Assembly (NCBI RefSeq): GCF_019679455.1
Contig: NZ_JAIEZQ010000001.1
Coordinates: 682,001-746,000 of the forward strand
Length of the DNA: 64,000 nucleotides
Direction: 5' to 3'
Source: Nocardioides jiangsuensis
GTDB lineage: Bacteria > Actinomycetota > Actinomycetes > Propionibacteriales > Nocardioidaceae
The first letter of the stretch is position 1. Each line of letters opens with the position of its first letter. A program made the translations under genes and the position numbers. The notes beneath the pieces are model-generated. The model saw only the letters and a list, made by a program, of their open reading frames with translations. It had not been told where the DNA came from and searched no databases. Positions 6,908 through 16,307 of this stretch are shown here, piece by piece.

Positions 6908-8535
6908 TCGAGTTCGACGGCGTCACCATCACCTTCTCCGGCGAGAGCACCCCGGTGCTCCGCGACGTCACCCTGGCCATCCCCGAGGGCGAGCTGTGCC
7001 TGGTCGTCGGGCGCACCGGGTCCGGCAAGACCACGCTGCTGCGCGCGATCAACGGCCTGGTCCCGCACTTCTCGGGCGGCACCCTCGCCGGCCGGGTCGT
7101 CGTGGACGGCCGCGACACCCGCGACCACCGGCCCCGTGACCTGGCCGAGGTGGTCGGCTTCGTCGGGCAGGATCCGCTTGCCGGCTTCGTGACCGACACC
7201 GTCGAGGACGAGCTCGCCTACGGCATGGAGTCGCTCGGGCTGCCCGCCGACGTGATGCGCAAGCGGGTGGAGGAGACCCTCGACCTGCTCGGGCTCGCGG
7301 AGCTCCGCGACCGGCAGCTGACGGACCTCTCCGGCGGCCAGCAGCAGCGCGTCGCGATCGGCGCCGTGCTCACCACGCACCCCCGGGTGCTGGTGCTCGA
7401 CGAGCCCACCTCCGCCCTCGACCCGCTCGCCGCGGAGGAGGTGCTCGCCACCCTCCAGCGCCTCGTGCACGACCTCGGGCTCACCGTCGTCCTCGCGGAG
7501 CACCGCCTCGAGCGCGTCGTCCAGTACGCCGACCGGGTGGTCCTGGTCCCCGGCGGCGGGAGGCCGGTGTCCGACGGGACGCCCGACGAGATGCTCCAGC
7601 ACTCTCCCGTCGCACCGCCGGTCGTGGAGCTCGGCCGGGTCGCCGGATGGCAGCCGCTGCCGCTCTCGGTGCGCGACGCCCGGCGCAGGGCCGCCCCGCT
7701 CCGCGCCCTGCTCGACGGGCTGGTCCCCCCGGGCCACGAGGCGGCCGACGGCGCCGGTGAGGTCGTCGCCGGGCTGTCGGACGTGGTCGCCGGCTACCGG
7801 CAGGTTCCCGTGCTCAAGGGCGTCTCCGTGACGCTGCGCGGCGGCGAGGTGGTCGCCCTGATGGGCCGCAACGGCGCCGGGAAGTCCACGCTGCTCAAGA
7901 CCCTGGTCGGCATGCGGAAGCCGTCGAGCGGGCGGGTCCGGGTCGGGGGCGAGGATCCCGCCGCGCTCAAGCCGGCACGGCTGCTGCGACACGTCGGCCT
8001 GGTGCCGCAGGTCCCCGGCGACCTGCTCTACGAGTCCACCGTCGCCCGCGAGTGCACGCAGGCCGACAAGGACGCCGGGGTCCCGTCGGGCACCACCGTC
8101 GCCCTGTTCGAGCGACTCTCGCCCGGCGTCCCGCCCGGGCAGCACCCGCGCGACCTGTCGGAGGGACAGCGGCTGACCCTGGCGCTGGCCATCGTGCTCG
8201 CCGCGCGCCCACCGCTGGTGCTCCTCGACGAGCCGACCCGCGGCCTCGACTACACGGCCAAGCACCGCCTCGTGGAGATCCTGCGGGACCTGGCATCGCG
8301 CGGGCACGCGGTCATGCTCGCCACGCACGACGTGGAGCTGGTCGCGGAGGTCGCCACCCGGGTCGCCGTACTCGCCGATGGCGAGGTCGTCGCCGACGGG
8401 CCGGTGCGCGACGTGGTGGTCTCCTCCCCCGCGTTCGCGCCGCAGGTCGCGAAGATCCTCGCGCCGCAGACCTGGCTCACCCCGACCGACGTGGCGGTGG
8501 CGCTCGCCGGCGTCACCACGGTGTCGCGGCCGTGA
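6904..8535 (+). CDS. Fused ECF transporter ATPases (EcfA-EcfA')
   Basis: Two ABC ATPase domains in one 543-aa chain, replacing the usual separate EcfA1 and EcfA2. Domain 1: Walker A GRTGSGKTT, signature LSGGQQQRVAIG, Walker B VLVLDEPTSALD, followed by an AEH switch. Domain 2: Walker A GRNGAGKST, a variant signature LSEGQRLTLAL, Walker B VLLDEPTRGLD, and an ATHD switch. The GTG start overlaps the ecfT stop codon (GTGA), and its own stop overlaps the next GTG. It powers import together with EcfT and the S component encoded next. Confidence 0.9.
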   Translation: MIEFDGVTITFSGESTPVLRDVTLAIPEGELCLVVGRTGSGKTTLLRAINGLVPHFSGGTLAGRVVVDGRDTRDHRPRDLAEVVGFVGQDPLAGFVTDTVEDELAYGMESLGLPADVMRKRVEETLDLLGLAELRDRQLTDLSGGQQQRVAIGAVLTTHPRVLVLDEPTSALDPLAAEEVLATLQRLVHDLGLTVVLAEHRLERVVQYADRVVLVPGGGRPVSDGTPDEMLQHSPVAPPVVELGRVAGWQPLPLSVRDARRRAAPLRALLDGLVPPGHEAADGAGEVVAGLSDVVAGYRQVPVLKGVSVTLRGGEVVALMGRNGAGKSTLLKTLVGMRKPSSGRVRVGGEDPAALKPARLLRHVGLVPQVPGDLLYESTVARECTQADKDAGVPSGTTVALFERLSPGVPPGQHPRDLSEGQRLTLALAIVLAARPPLVLLDEPTRGLDYTAKHRLVEILRDLASRGHAVMLATHDVELVAEVATRVAVLADGEVVADGPVRDVVVSSPAFAPQVAKILAPQTWLTPTDVAVALAGVTTVSRP

Positions 8536-9329
8536 GGGCCACCGACCTCGTCCCGCTGCGCGGCCGGTCCGCGCTGGCGCTGGCGGTGGTCTCCGCGGTC
8601 GGCCTGGTCGGGTTCTGCTGGCCGTTCTTCGTCGCCCCGGGCAGCGCGCTGGACAGCTCCCACTCCGGTGACGCACCGTTCCTGTTCGTGGCGATCCTGC
8701 CGCTGCTCGCCGCGATCGTGCTCTCCGAGCTGACCTCGGGCGGGATGGACGCCAAGGCGGTGGCGATGCTCGGCATGCTGTCGGCCGTCGGCGGCGCGCT
8801 GCGGGCCCTCGGGCCGGGCACCGCCGGGCTGGAGCCGAGCTTCGCGGTGATCATCCTCGGCGGCCGGGTCTTCGGGCGCGGCTTCGGGTTCGTGCTCGGG
8901 GCCACCACCCTGTTCACCGGGTCGCTGATCACCGGCGGCGTGGGGCCGTGGCTGCCGTTCCAGATGATGGCCGCGGGCTGGGTCGGCTTCTTCGCCGGCT
9001 GCCTGCCGCGCGCCGAGGGCCGCACCGAGGTGGGCCTGCTCGCCGGCTACGGGTTCGTCTCCGGGCTGGTGTTCGGCATGGTGATGAACATCTGGTTCTG
9101 GCCGTTCGCCTCCTACGGCCCCGAGGTCAGCTACGTCGCCGGCGACCCGCTCGCGGCCAACCTGCAGCGGTACGGCGTGTTCTACCTGACCACCTCCCTG
9201 CTGTGGGACCTCGGCCGCGCCACGATGTCGCTGCTCGTGCTCGCCCTCGCCGGGAGCGCGCTGCTCCGAGCCCTGCGGCGGGCCGCGCGACGCGCCGCGT
9301 TCGACGTACCGGTGGTGTTCCAGCGATGA
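8532..9329 (+). CDS. ECF transporter substrate-binding (S) component
   Basis: Very hydrophobic 265-aa membrane protein with about six helices. Its sequence context identifies it as the substrate-specific S subunit: same operon, overlapping starts, directly after the fused ATPases. Features include LSELTSGGMDAKAVAMLGMLSA, a Gly-rich helix pair, and FGMVMNIWFWPF. A riboswitch and cobU/cobS in the same operon favour a corrinoid (cobalamin or cobinamide, CbrT-like) over cobalt, whose importer would normally include CbiM/CbiN homologues, which are absent. Substrate is inference. Confidence 0.8.
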   Translation: MRATDLVPLRGRSALALAVVSAVGLVGFCWPFFVAPGSALDSSHSGDAPFLFVAILPLLAAIVLSELTSGGMDAKAVAMLGMLSAVGGALRALGPGTAGLEPSFAVIILGGRVFGRGFGFVLGATTLFTGSLITGGVGPWLPFQMMAAGWVGFFAGCLPRAEGRTEVGLLAGYGFVSGLVFGMVMNIWFWPFASYGPEVSYVAGDPLAANLQRYGVFYLTTSLLWDLGRATMSLLVLALAGSALLRALRRAARRAAFDVPVVFQR

Positions 9330-10720
9330 CCCGCACCGACGGCTCCCGGCTGGACGTGGTGGCGCTCGGCACCGGGTCGGCCGACGGCTGGCCCAACCCG
9401 TTCTGCGGCTGCGCGTCGTGCACCGCGCAGCGGGCGTCCGGGCGGGTGCGCGGGCAGACCTCCGCGCTGGTCGACGGCCGGCTGCTGCTCGACTGCGGCC
9501 CGGAGACCCCGCGCGCCGTCGAGCGCCTCGGCCTCGACCTCACCGGGCTGCGGCACGTGCTGATCACCCACCGGCACCCCGACCACTGCGCGCCGGCGTT
9601 CCTGCTGTTCCGGTCCTGGGTCGGCGACCCGCCGCTCGACGTGCTCGGCCCGCCGGAGGTCGTCGAGGCCTGCCGGATGTGGGTCGCCCCGGACTCCCCC
9701 GTGAACTTCGTGACGGTGCGGCCGGGCGACCGGCACCGGGTCGGCGGGTACGACGTCCGCGTCCTCGACGCGCGGCACGGCAGCCCGGGCTCGGCGGTGC
9801 TGTACGACGTCACCGCCCCGGGCGGCCGGCTCCTCTACGCCACCGACACCGGGCCGCTGCCCGACGCGACGGTGGCCGCCGTCCGCGGCGCCGCCTTCGA
9901 CCTGGTGCTGATGGAGGAGACCTTCGGGGACTTCACCGAGCACGGCACCGACCACCTCGACCTGCCCGCCTTCGCCGACCAGGTGCGCCGGCTGCGCGAG
10001 GCCGGTGCGGTCACCGAGCGCACCGACGTGGTCGCGGTCCACCTCTCGCACCACAACCCGCCCGGCCCGGAGCTGGCGCGGCGGCTGGCCGCGTGGGGCG
10101 CCCGCACCGTCGACGACGGCGCGCACCTGCCGGCGCGGCCCGAGGCGGTCGGCGCGCCGCCCGTCGGTCCGCGCGCCGGCCTGCCGCGGCGGACGCTCGT
10201 GCTGGGTGGCGCCCGGTCGGGCAAGTCCCGGGAGGCGGAGCGGCTGCTCGCCGCCGAGGCCGACGTCACCTACGTCGCCACCTCCTACCCCTCCGGCAGC
10301 GGCGACGCCGAGTGGGACGAGCGGTTGCGCGCGCACCGTGACCGGCGTCCCGCGCACTGGGCGACGCTCGAGACCCTCGACCTGGTCGCGCTGCTGGACG
10401 CGCCCGGCGGCCCGCTGCTCGTGGACTGCCTGACCCTGTGGCTCACCCGGGTGATGGACCGGCACGACGCCTGGGACGACGACACCTGGGCGGCCTCCGG
10501 GGAGAAGGCGGTGCTGGCCGAGGTCGACGAGCTCGTCGCCGCCTGGCGCCGTACCTCCCGCCGGGTGGTCGCGGTGTCGAACGAGGTGGGCCAGGGCGTC
10601 GTGCCCGAGACCACGGCGGGTCGCCGCTTCCGCGACCTGATGGGCCGGGTCAACACCCGGGTCGCCGCCGAGACCGAGGACGTGCGCTGGTGCGCGGCGG
10701 GTCGCGTCGTCGGCCTGTGA
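9326..10720 (+). CDS. Metallo-beta-lactamase-fold hydrolase fused to CobU
   Basis: 464-aa two-domain protein. Residues 1-265 are a PhnP-like metallo-beta-lactamase fold: GTGSADG, a Cys cluster CGCASC, metal site HRHPDH, then DTGPL and HLSHHN. Residues from about 288 are adenosylcobinamide kinase/adenosylcobinamide-phosphate guanylyltransferase (CobU): P-loop LGGARSGKS, VATSYPSG, VDCLTLWL, and VSNEVGQGVVPE. CobU phosphorylates adenosylcobinamide and makes AdoCbi-GDP, the substrate that CobS (next gene) joins to alpha-ribazole. The N-terminal domain could supply a phosphatase or phosphodiesterase step of lower-ligand or corrinoid salvage; this is inference. ATGA overlap with the S-component gene. 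Confidence 0.9.
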   Translation: MTRTDGSRLDVVALGTGSADGWPNPFCGCASCTAQRASGRVRGQTSALVDGRLLLDCGPETPRAVERLGLDLTGLRHVLITHRHPDHCAPAFLLFRSWVGDPPLDVLGPPEVVEACRMWVAPDSPVNFVTVRPGDRHRVGGYDVRVLDARHGSPGSAVLYDVTAPGGRLLYATDTGPLPDATVAAVRGAAFDLVLMEETFGDFTEHGTDHLDLPAFADQVRRLREAGAVTERTDVVAVHLSHHNPPGPELARRLAAWGARTVDDGAHLPARPEAVGAPPVGPRAGLPRRTLVLGGARSGKSREAERLLAAEADVTYVATSYPSGSGDAEWDERLRAHRDRRPAHWATLETLDLVALLDAPGGPLLVDCLTLWLTRVMDRHDAWDDDTWAASGEKAVLAEVDELVAAWRRTSRRVVAVSNEVGQGVVPETTAGRRFRDLMGRVNTRVAAETEDVRWCAAGRVVGL

Positions 10721-11541
10721 CTGCGGTGCGCTACCCACCTGGCATGGACGCCCTCCGGCTCGCGTTCGGCACGCTGACCGTGCTGCCCACACCGCCGCCC
10801 CGCGTGGTGGACCGGCGGGTCGGGTCCTGGGCCATGACCCTGGCCCCCCTCGTCGGACTGGTGCTCGCGGTGCCCGCCGGGCTGCTCCTCTGGCTGGCCG
10901 CCGGCGACCGCACCGCGACGCCCGCCCTACAGCCGGCGCCGGCGGCTGCGCTCACGGTCGCCCTGCTCGCCGTGCTCACCCGGGCGATGCACCTGGACGG
11001 GCTCGCGGACACCGCCGACGGCCTGGGGTCCGGCAAGCCCGCACCGCAGGCGCTGGAGGTGATGCGGAAGGGCGACGTCGGGCCGTTCGGCGTGGTGACG
11101 CTGGTGCTCGTGCTGCTGGTGCAGGTGCTCGCGCTCGCGGAGCTCGTCGCCGAGGGGCACGGGGTCGCAGCGCTCGTGCCGGCCCTGGTGGCGAGCCGGC
11201 TCGTCCTACCCGTGGTCTGCCTGCGCGGGGTGCCGGCGGCGCGCCGCGACGGGCTCGGTCAGGCCGTCGCGGGGACGGTGTCGTGGGGGCAGCTGCTGCT
11301 GGCGGTGGGGCTGGCCGCGGCGGTGACCACCCTCGCGGCGCTGGTCACCCCGGGGCCGCAGTCGCTCGAGCCCGGGGTCCTTCTGCGGACCGGCGCCGCG
11401 GTGGCGGTCGCGCTCGCCGCCGGGCTGCTCCTGCTCCGCCGCTGCGTGGTCCGCCTCGGCGGCGTGACCGGCGACGTGCTGGGCGCGTGCGTCGAGGTGA
11501 CGTTCACCGTGGCGCTGGTCGCGCTGACGGTCCTGCTCTGA
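10717..11541 (+). CDS. cobS: Adenosylcobinamide-GDP ribazoletransferase (cobalamin synthase)
   Basis: Membrane enzyme that joins AdoCbi-GDP with alpha-ribazole (or its 5'-phosphate) to complete the nucleotide loop of cobalamin. It is 274 aa with about six hydrophobic segments. Diagnostic motifs: MHLDGLADTADGLG near residue 90, VMRKGDVGPFGV, and VTGDVLGACVE close to the C-terminus. The GTG start overlaps the preceding stop (GTGA); an internal ATG nine codons later is an alternative. Last gene of the riboswitch operon. No cobT is seen nearby. Confidence 0.93.
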   Translation: MTAVRYPPGMDALRLAFGTLTVLPTPPPRVVDRRVGSWAMTLAPLVGLVLAVPAGLLLWLAAGDRTATPALQPAPAAALTVALLAVLTRAMHLDGLADTADGLGSGKPAPQALEVMRKGDVGPFGVVTLVLVLLVQVLALAELVAEGHGVAALVPALVASRLVLPVVCLRGVPAARRDGLGQAVAGTVSWGQLLLAVGLAAAVTTLAALVTPGPQSLEPGVLLRTGAAVAVALAAGLLLLRRCVVRLGGVTGDVLGACVEVTFTVALVALTVLL

Positions 11542-11556
11542 CGCCGGACGGCGCGG

Positions 11557-12681
11557 TCAGCTCTCGCGGACGCCGGGGGTCACGAACGGGGGCCGGGTGA
11601 CCGTGAAGACCTCGCGGCGCCCGCGTACGTCGACCGACACCTCCTGCCCCTCGCCGACCTGCGTAGCGATGAGCGCCAGGCCGATGCCCTTGCGCAGGGT
11701 CGGGGAGAACGTCCCCGAGGTGACCTCGCCGAGCGGCACATCGGACACCAGCAGCACCCGCATGCCCGGTCGCGGGATGCCCCGGCCGGTGGCGACGAGC
11801 CCGCGCAGCACGCGCCGCGGCCCGGCCTCCTTCTCCTCCAGCAGCACCGACCGGCCCCAGAACCGGTCCTTCTTCCAGCCGACCGCCCAGCCGAGGCGCG
11901 CCTCGTTGGGCGTGACGTCGCGGGTGATGTCCTGCCCGTGCAGCGGGTAGCCCATCTCGGTGCGCAGCGTGTCGCGGGCGCCGAGGCCGCAGGCGGTGAC
12001 GCCGTACTTCTCCCCCGCGGCGAACAGGGTGTCCCACAGGAGCCCGACCACCTCGTCGGGCACGACCAGCTCGTAACCGCGCTCGCCGGTGTAGCCGGTG
12101 CGGCAGACCACCACGGGGGTGCCGTCGAACTCGGCCTCGACGAACGACATGTACTCGTGGCCGACGGGGAGGCCCGCGGCCTGGAGCAGCTCGTCGGACC
12201 GCGGCCCCTGGACCGCGAGGATCGAGTGCGTGTCGTGGTTGTCGTCGATCTCGATCCCGTCCGGCGCCTCGGCGGCGAGGCGTCGTACGACCTCGGCGGT
12301 GTTGGCGGCGTTGGGGACCAGGAAGACCCGCTCGTCGCTGTGCAGGTAGACGATCAGGTCGTCGACGATGCCGCCGGTCTCGGGGTCGCAGCACAGGGTG
12401 TACTGCGCCTTGCCGGGGGCGATCTTGGCGAGGTCGTTGGTGAGCGTCGAGTTGATCAGCGCGGCGGCGCCCGGGCCGCGGACGACCACCTTGCCCAGGT
12501 GGCTGACGTCGAACACGCCGACCGCCTCGCGGACCGCCGTGTGCTCCTTGACCACGCCGGTGTACTCCAGCGGCATCTCCCACCCGCCGAACTCGGCGAG
12601 CTTGGCCCCGAGCGCCACATGGCGGTCGTGCAGGGCGGACTGACGGAGCGCGGAACCGCGGCGAGACTCGACAGGACGCAT
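11557..12681 (-). CDS. gcvT: Aminomethyltransferase, glycine cleavage T protein
   Basis: T protein of the glycine cleavage system, 374 aa. It transfers the methylene group from aminomethyl-lipoyl H protein to tetrahydrofolate, releasing ammonia. Typical features are [24 protein letters not shown] at the N-terminus (given here only as a position guide, residues 13-36), [34 protein letters not shown] and the C-terminal GCV_T_C domain. No gcvH or gcvP is adjacent. On the minus strand TAGGTT lies 6 nt before the ATG, so the mRNA is probably leaderless. The 3' end lies 15 bp from the cobS stop, convergent. Confidence 0.93.
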   Translation of the reverse strand: MRPVESRRGSALRQSALHDRHVALGAKLAEFGGWEMPLEYTGVVKEHTAVREAVGVFDVSHLGKVVVRGPGAAALINSTLTNDLAKIAPGKAQYTLCCDPETGGIVDDLIVYLHSDERVFLVPNAANTAEVVRRLAAEAPDGIEIDDNHDTHSILAVQGPRSDELLQAAGLPVGHEYMSFVEAEFDGTPVVVCRTGYTGERGYELVVPDEVVGLLWDTLFAAGEKYGVTACGLGARDTLRTEMGYPLHGQDITRDVTPNEARLGWAVGWKKDRFWGRSVLLEEKEAGPRRVLRGLVATGRGIPRPGMRVLLVSDVPLGEVTSGTFSPTLRKGIGLALIATQVGEGQEVSVDVRGRREVFTVTRPPFVTPGVRES

Positions 12682-12774
12682 GCGGGGAACCTACCTCAGT
12701 GGGATCGGGGGCCGACGGCGGCTAGCATGCCGGGAACGCAACTGCGATTTACAGGACATGGGGGTCAACCCGAC
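12682..12774. promoter_or_regulatory. Divergent promoter region gcvT / pepA
   Basis: A minus-strand -10 TAGGTT (12688-12693) sits 6 nt before the gcvT ATG. A plus-strand -10 TAGCAT (12723-12728) would start the pepA transcript about 40 nt before its GTG, leaving room for the purine-rich GGGGGT at 12760-12765 as ribosome binding site. No operator is evident. Confidence 0.5.
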
Positions 12775-14277
12775 GTGACGAGCTACAGCCTGCACAAGGG
12801 CGCAGCCGACAAGACCAAGTGCGACGTGGTGGTCGCCGGCGTGGTCCGGACCAAGAAGGGTCTGGAGGCTGCTCCCGGAGGCGAGGGGATCGCGTCGGCG
12901 TACGGCCGGAAGTTCCGCCCGCTGCTGTCGACGGTGGGCTTCGAGGGCAAGCCGGGCGAGGTCGCGAAGATTCCCACCGGCGGCACCCTGCGCTCGCCGC
13001 TGATGATCCTCGTGGGCCTCGGTGAGGCCGAGAATCTGACGCCGGAGAAGGTCCGCCGCGCGGCCGGTGCCGCGGCGCGCTCCGTCTCCAACGCCGCGAA
13101 CGTCGCGCTGGCGCTGCCGACCCCGGACGCCGACCACGTGCGCGCGGTCGCCGAGGGCTTCCTGCTCGGCACCTACGCGTTCACGGAGTTCAAGACCAGC
13201 AAGAGCGACGAAGCGCCGGGTGAGGTCGTCGTGCTCACCGACCTGGCCCGGAACAAGGAGGCCGTGACCGCGCTGGAGACCGCGCAGGTCGTCGCCGCCG
13301 CCACGGCCCTCACCCGCGACTGGGTGAACACTCCCCCGGGCGACTTCACCCCGGAGAAGTTCGCCGCCGCGGTGACGCAGACCAAGAAGGAGAAGAAGGC
13401 CTCCAAGGTGACCGTGAAGGTGACCGACGCGGCCACGCTCGAGGCCGAGGGCTGCGGCGGCATCATCGGGGTCGGCCGCGGGTCGGCGAACCCGCCGCGA
13501 CTGGTGCAGCTCACCTACAAGCCGCGCGGCGCGAAGACGCACCTGGCCTTGGTCGGCAAGGGCATCACCTACGACTCGGGCGGCCTCTCGATCAAGCCCG
13601 GTCCGTCGATGATGACGATGAAGTGCGACATGGCCGGCGCCGCCGCCGTGGTCGCGGCGACCTTCGCGATCGCCGAGCTCGGCCTGCCCATCGCGGTCAC
13701 CACGTTCGCGCCGATGGCCGAGAACATGGTGTCGGGCAGCGCGACCCGGCCCGGCGACGTGCTCACGATGTACGGCGGCAAGACCGTCGAGGTGCTCAAC
13801 ACCGACGCCGAGGGCCGGCTCATCCTCGCGGACGCCCTGGTGAAGGCGACCGAGAACGAGCCCGACGTGATCGTCGACGTGGCGACGCTGACCGGGCACT
13901 GCGTGGTGGCGCTCGGCGACCGCGTGGCGGGCCTGCTCGGCAACGACGACGAGCTCATCCACACGGTGCAGGCCGCCGCCGCCCGGGTCGGCGAGGCGCT
14001 GTGGCCGCTGCCGATCCCCGAGGAGATGCGCGAGAAGGTCCGCACCAACACCAAGGTGGCCGACCTGGCGCAGCACAACACCGAGCGGTGGGGCGGCGCG
14101 CTCTACGCGGCGGCGTTCCTGCGCGAGTTCGTGGGCGACACCCGGTGGGCGCACCTCGACATCGCGGGGCCGGCGTTCAACGGCCACGGCCCGCACGGGT
14201 ACACCCCGGCCGGTGGCACGGGCATGTCCGTGGCGACGCTGGTGGAGCTGGCGCGGGAGCTGTCCGAGAAGAAGTGA
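12775..14277 (+). CDS. pepA: Leucyl aminopeptidase (M17)
   Basis: Cytosolic two-metal aminopeptidase of family M17 that removes N-terminal residues from peptides, 500 aa from the GTG. The C-terminal catalytic domain has GKGITYDSGGLSIKP, KCDMAGAAAV, and the signature NTDAEGRLILADAL, with metal ligands Lys, Asp and Glu in place. The N-terminal domain begins SYSLHKGAADK. I choose GTG 12775 because it follows a G-rich stretch by about 9 nt and gives the usual length; the in-frame ATG at 12727 would place the start inside the predicted promoter. Function is housekeeping peptide turnover. Confidence 0.93.
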   Translation: MTSYSLHKGAADKTKCDVVVAGVVRTKKGLEAAPGGEGIASAYGRKFRPLLSTVGFEGKPGEVAKIPTGGTLRSPLMILVGLGEAENLTPEKVRRAAGAAARSVSNAANVALALPTPDADHVRAVAEGFLLGTYAFTEFKTSKSDEAPGEVVVLTDLARNKEAVTALETAQVVAAATALTRDWVNTPPGDFTPEKFAAAVTQTKKEKKASKVTVKVTDAATLEAEGCGGIIGVGRGSANPPRLVQLTYKPRGAKTHLALVGKGITYDSGGLSIKPGPSMMTMKCDMAGAAAVVAATFAIAELGLPIAVTTFAPMAENMVSGSATRPGDVLTMYGGKTVEVLNTDAEGRLILADALVKATENEPDVIVDVATLTGHCVVALGDRVAGLLGNDDELIHTVQAAAARVGEALWPLPIPEEMREKVRTNTKVADLAQHNTERWGGALYAAAFLREFVGDTRWAHLDIAGPAFNGHGPHGYTPAGGTGMSVATLVELARELSEKK

Positions 14278-14318
14278 CGTGCGGCTGAGCCCGCCGGAGC
14301 CGGCGGCTGGCCCGTGCG

Positions 14319-14345
14319 GCGTCGCGCCCTCTGAGGGTGCGGCGC
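14319..14345. terminator. Possible bidirectional hairpin between convergent genes
   Basis: An imperfect stem (11 of 13 positions plus a G-T wobble; arms 14319-14331 and 14333-14345, with the innermost pairs opening into a loop around TCTGA) lies between the pepA stop and the stop of the opposing small gene. There is no T tract, so the call is tentative. Confidence 0.35.
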
Positions 14346-14353
14346 GGTGCGGC

Positions 14354-14707
14354 TCAGCTGCCGGCGTCCTTCTGCCGGCGGTTGTACTCCCGCATCCGGG
14401 CTGGGTAGCCGACCACCGCCGCGTCGTACGACGGGACGCCGTGCTTGTTCGCGAAGGAGTGGGCCCACTCGACCGAGGGGACGCGACGCCGCGTCCACTC
14501 CCCGTCGTGTGCGACGAGCATCAGCGTGACGTCGGTGACCGCGGTCCGCGGCTCGACGAAGCCCTCGACACCGCGGCGGGTGCTCGCGAAGTCGGCGAGG
14601 TGCTTCTCGTCGGCGCTGTCGGACGCGCGGACCGTCGTCGGACCACGCCCACGAGGACGGCTCATCCGCCTGCGACGACCACGCCTCAGCCGGTCCATCA
14701 AACCCAT
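14354..14707 (-). CDS. Small conserved-looking hypothetical protein
   Basis: 117-aa protein with a very basic N-terminus (MDRLRRGRRRRMSRPRGRG) followed by a compact region containing EKHLADFASTRRGVEGFVEP, VTLMLVAHDGEWTRRRVPS and VPSYDAAVVGYPARMREY. No family name can be given. The gene is convergent with pepA and divergent from lpd. I start at the ATG at 14707; an in-frame ATG three codons later is equally likely. The open frame extends upstream to 14890, but that would overlap the lpd start and adds an unlikely basic extension. Confidence 0.6.
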   Translation of the reverse strand: MGLMDRLRRGRRRRMSRPRGRGPTTVRASDSADEKHLADFASTRRGVEGFVEPRTAVTDVTLMLVAHDGEWTRRRVPSVEWAHSFANKHGVPSYDAAVVGYPARMREYNRRQKDAGS

Positions 14708-14867
14708 TTCCACAGTGTGGCCCACCTTCCCAAGGATTCGCTGAACGTCGCCCCGTTTGCGCGGTCGGCGCCACGTCTTGAGGGCCGGTGTAGACATGGA
14801 CGGGATTGGTGGAAAGATGACCCCGGACAGGCGAACCCCTGACAGCTGAACATGACCGGAGGAACGG

Positions 14868-16256
14868 GTGGCGGACAACGCCGGCAACAACTTCGATGTG
14901 GTGATCCTCGGCGCCGGTAGCGGCGGCTACGCGTGCGCGCTCCGCGCGTCGCAGCTCGGCCTCACCGTCGCCCTCGTCGAGAAGAACAAGCTCGGCGGCA
15001 CCTGCCTCCACGTCGGCTGCATCCCCACCAAGGCACTGCTGCACGCGGCCGAGGTCGCCGACTCCGCCCGCGAGTCGGAGCAGTTCGGCGTCAACGCCAC
15101 CTTCGAGAGCATCGACATGGCCGGGGTGAACAAGTACAAGGACGGTGTCGTCTCCCGCCTGTACAAGGGCCTGACCGGCCTCATCAACCACCGCGGCATC
15201 AACGTCGTCGAGGGCGAGGGCAAGCTCGTCGCGCCGAACACCGTCGAGGTCAACGGCCGGCGGCTCGTCGGCCGGCACGTCGTCCTCGCCTCGGGCTCCT
15301 ACTCCAAATCGTTGCCCGGCCTCGAGGTCGACGGCCGTCGCGTGATGACGTCGGAGCACGCGCTGACCCTGGACCGCGTGCCCGACTCCGCGATCGTGCT
15401 CGGCGGCGGTGTCATCGGCTGCGAGTTCGCCTCGGTCTGGAAGTCCTTCGGCGCGAACGTCACGATCGTCGAGGCGCTCCCCCGGCTCGTGGCGGCCGAG
15501 GACGAGGCGATCTCGAAGCAGCTCGAGCGGGCGTTCCGCAAGCGCAAGATCGACTTCAAGGTGGGCACCCCCTTCAAGAGCGTCGAGCACACCGACACCG
15601 GTGTCCGCGTGACCGTCGAGGGCGGCGAGACCATCGAGGCCGAACTGCTGCTCGTCGCCGTGGGCCGCGGGCCCACGACCCAGGGGCTCGGCTACGAGGA
15701 ACAGGGCGTGTCCATGGACCGCGGCTTCGTCCTCACCGACGAGCGGTGCCGCACCAACGTCGAGAACGTGTACGCCGTCGGCGACATCGTCCCCGGCCTG
15801 CAGCTGGCGCACCGCGGTTTCCAGCAGGGCATCTTCGTGGCCGAGGACATCGCCGGCCTCGACCCCACCCCCATCGACGAGGCGGGCATCCCGCGCGTCA
15901 CCTACTCCGAGCCGGAGGTCGCCTCGGTCGGCCTCAACGAGGCTGCGGCCAAGGAGAAGTTCGGCGAGGACCAGGTCGAGTCGCTGACCTACGACCTCGG
16001 GGGCAACGGCAAGAGCCAGATCCTCAAGACCCAGGGCTTCGTCAAGCTCGTCCGCCAGAAGGACGGTCCGGTCGTGGGCGTCCACATGGTCGGCGCCCGC
16101 GTCGGTGAGCTCGTCGGAGAGGCGCAGCTCATCTACAACTGGGAGGGTTACGCCGAGGACGTCGCACCACTCGTCCACGCCCACCCCACCCAGAACGAGG
16201 CGCTCGGCGAGGCGCACCTGGCCCTGGCCGGCAAGCCTCTCCACGCACACTCCTGA
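14868..16256 (+). CDS. lpdA: Dihydrolipoyl dehydrogenase (E3)
   Basis: FAD flavoprotein that reoxidises dihydrolipoyl groups of 2-oxoacid dehydrogenase complexes with NAD, 462 aa. It shows the FAD Rossmann motif ILGAGSGGYACA, the redox-active disulfide GGTCLHVGCIPTK, the NAD motif VLGGGVIGCEFA, VYAVGDIVPG, and the C-terminal dimer-interface active site HAHPTQNE. The GTG start is 4-5 nt after GGAGGAA. It lies 51 bp upstream of sucB on the same strand, so E3 and E2 are probably co-transcribed. Confidence 0.95.
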   Translation: MADNAGNNFDVVILGAGSGGYACALRASQLGLTVALVEKNKLGGTCLHVGCIPTKALLHAAEVADSARESEQFGVNATFESIDMAGVNKYKDGVVSRLYKGLTGLINHRGINVVEGEGKLVAPNTVEVNGRRLVGRHVVLASGSYSKSLPGLEVDGRRVMTSEHALTLDRVPDSAIVLGGGVIGCEFASVWKSFGANVTIVEALPRLVAAEDEAISKQLERAFRKRKIDFKVGTPFKSVEHTDTGVRVTVEGGETIEAELLLVAVGRGPTTQGLGYEEQGVSMDRGFVLTDERCRTNVENVYAVGDIVPGLQLAHRGFQQGIFVAEDIAGLDPTPIDEAGIPRVTYSEPEVASVGLNEAAAKEKFGEDQVESLTYDLGGNGKSQILKTQGFVKLVRQKDGPVVGVHMVGARVGELVGEAQLIYNWEGYAEDVAPLVHAHPTQNEALGEAHLALAGKPLHAHS

Positions 16257-16307
16257 TCAAGACCACGACCAGCGAGCACCACAGCCGACAAGAAGCGAAG
16301 GAACGCA

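Noticed and set aside
6616-8676. 686-codon minus-strand frame opposite the fused ECF ATPase gene
   Set aside because: Out-of-frame shadow; both ABC domains are intact on the plus strand.
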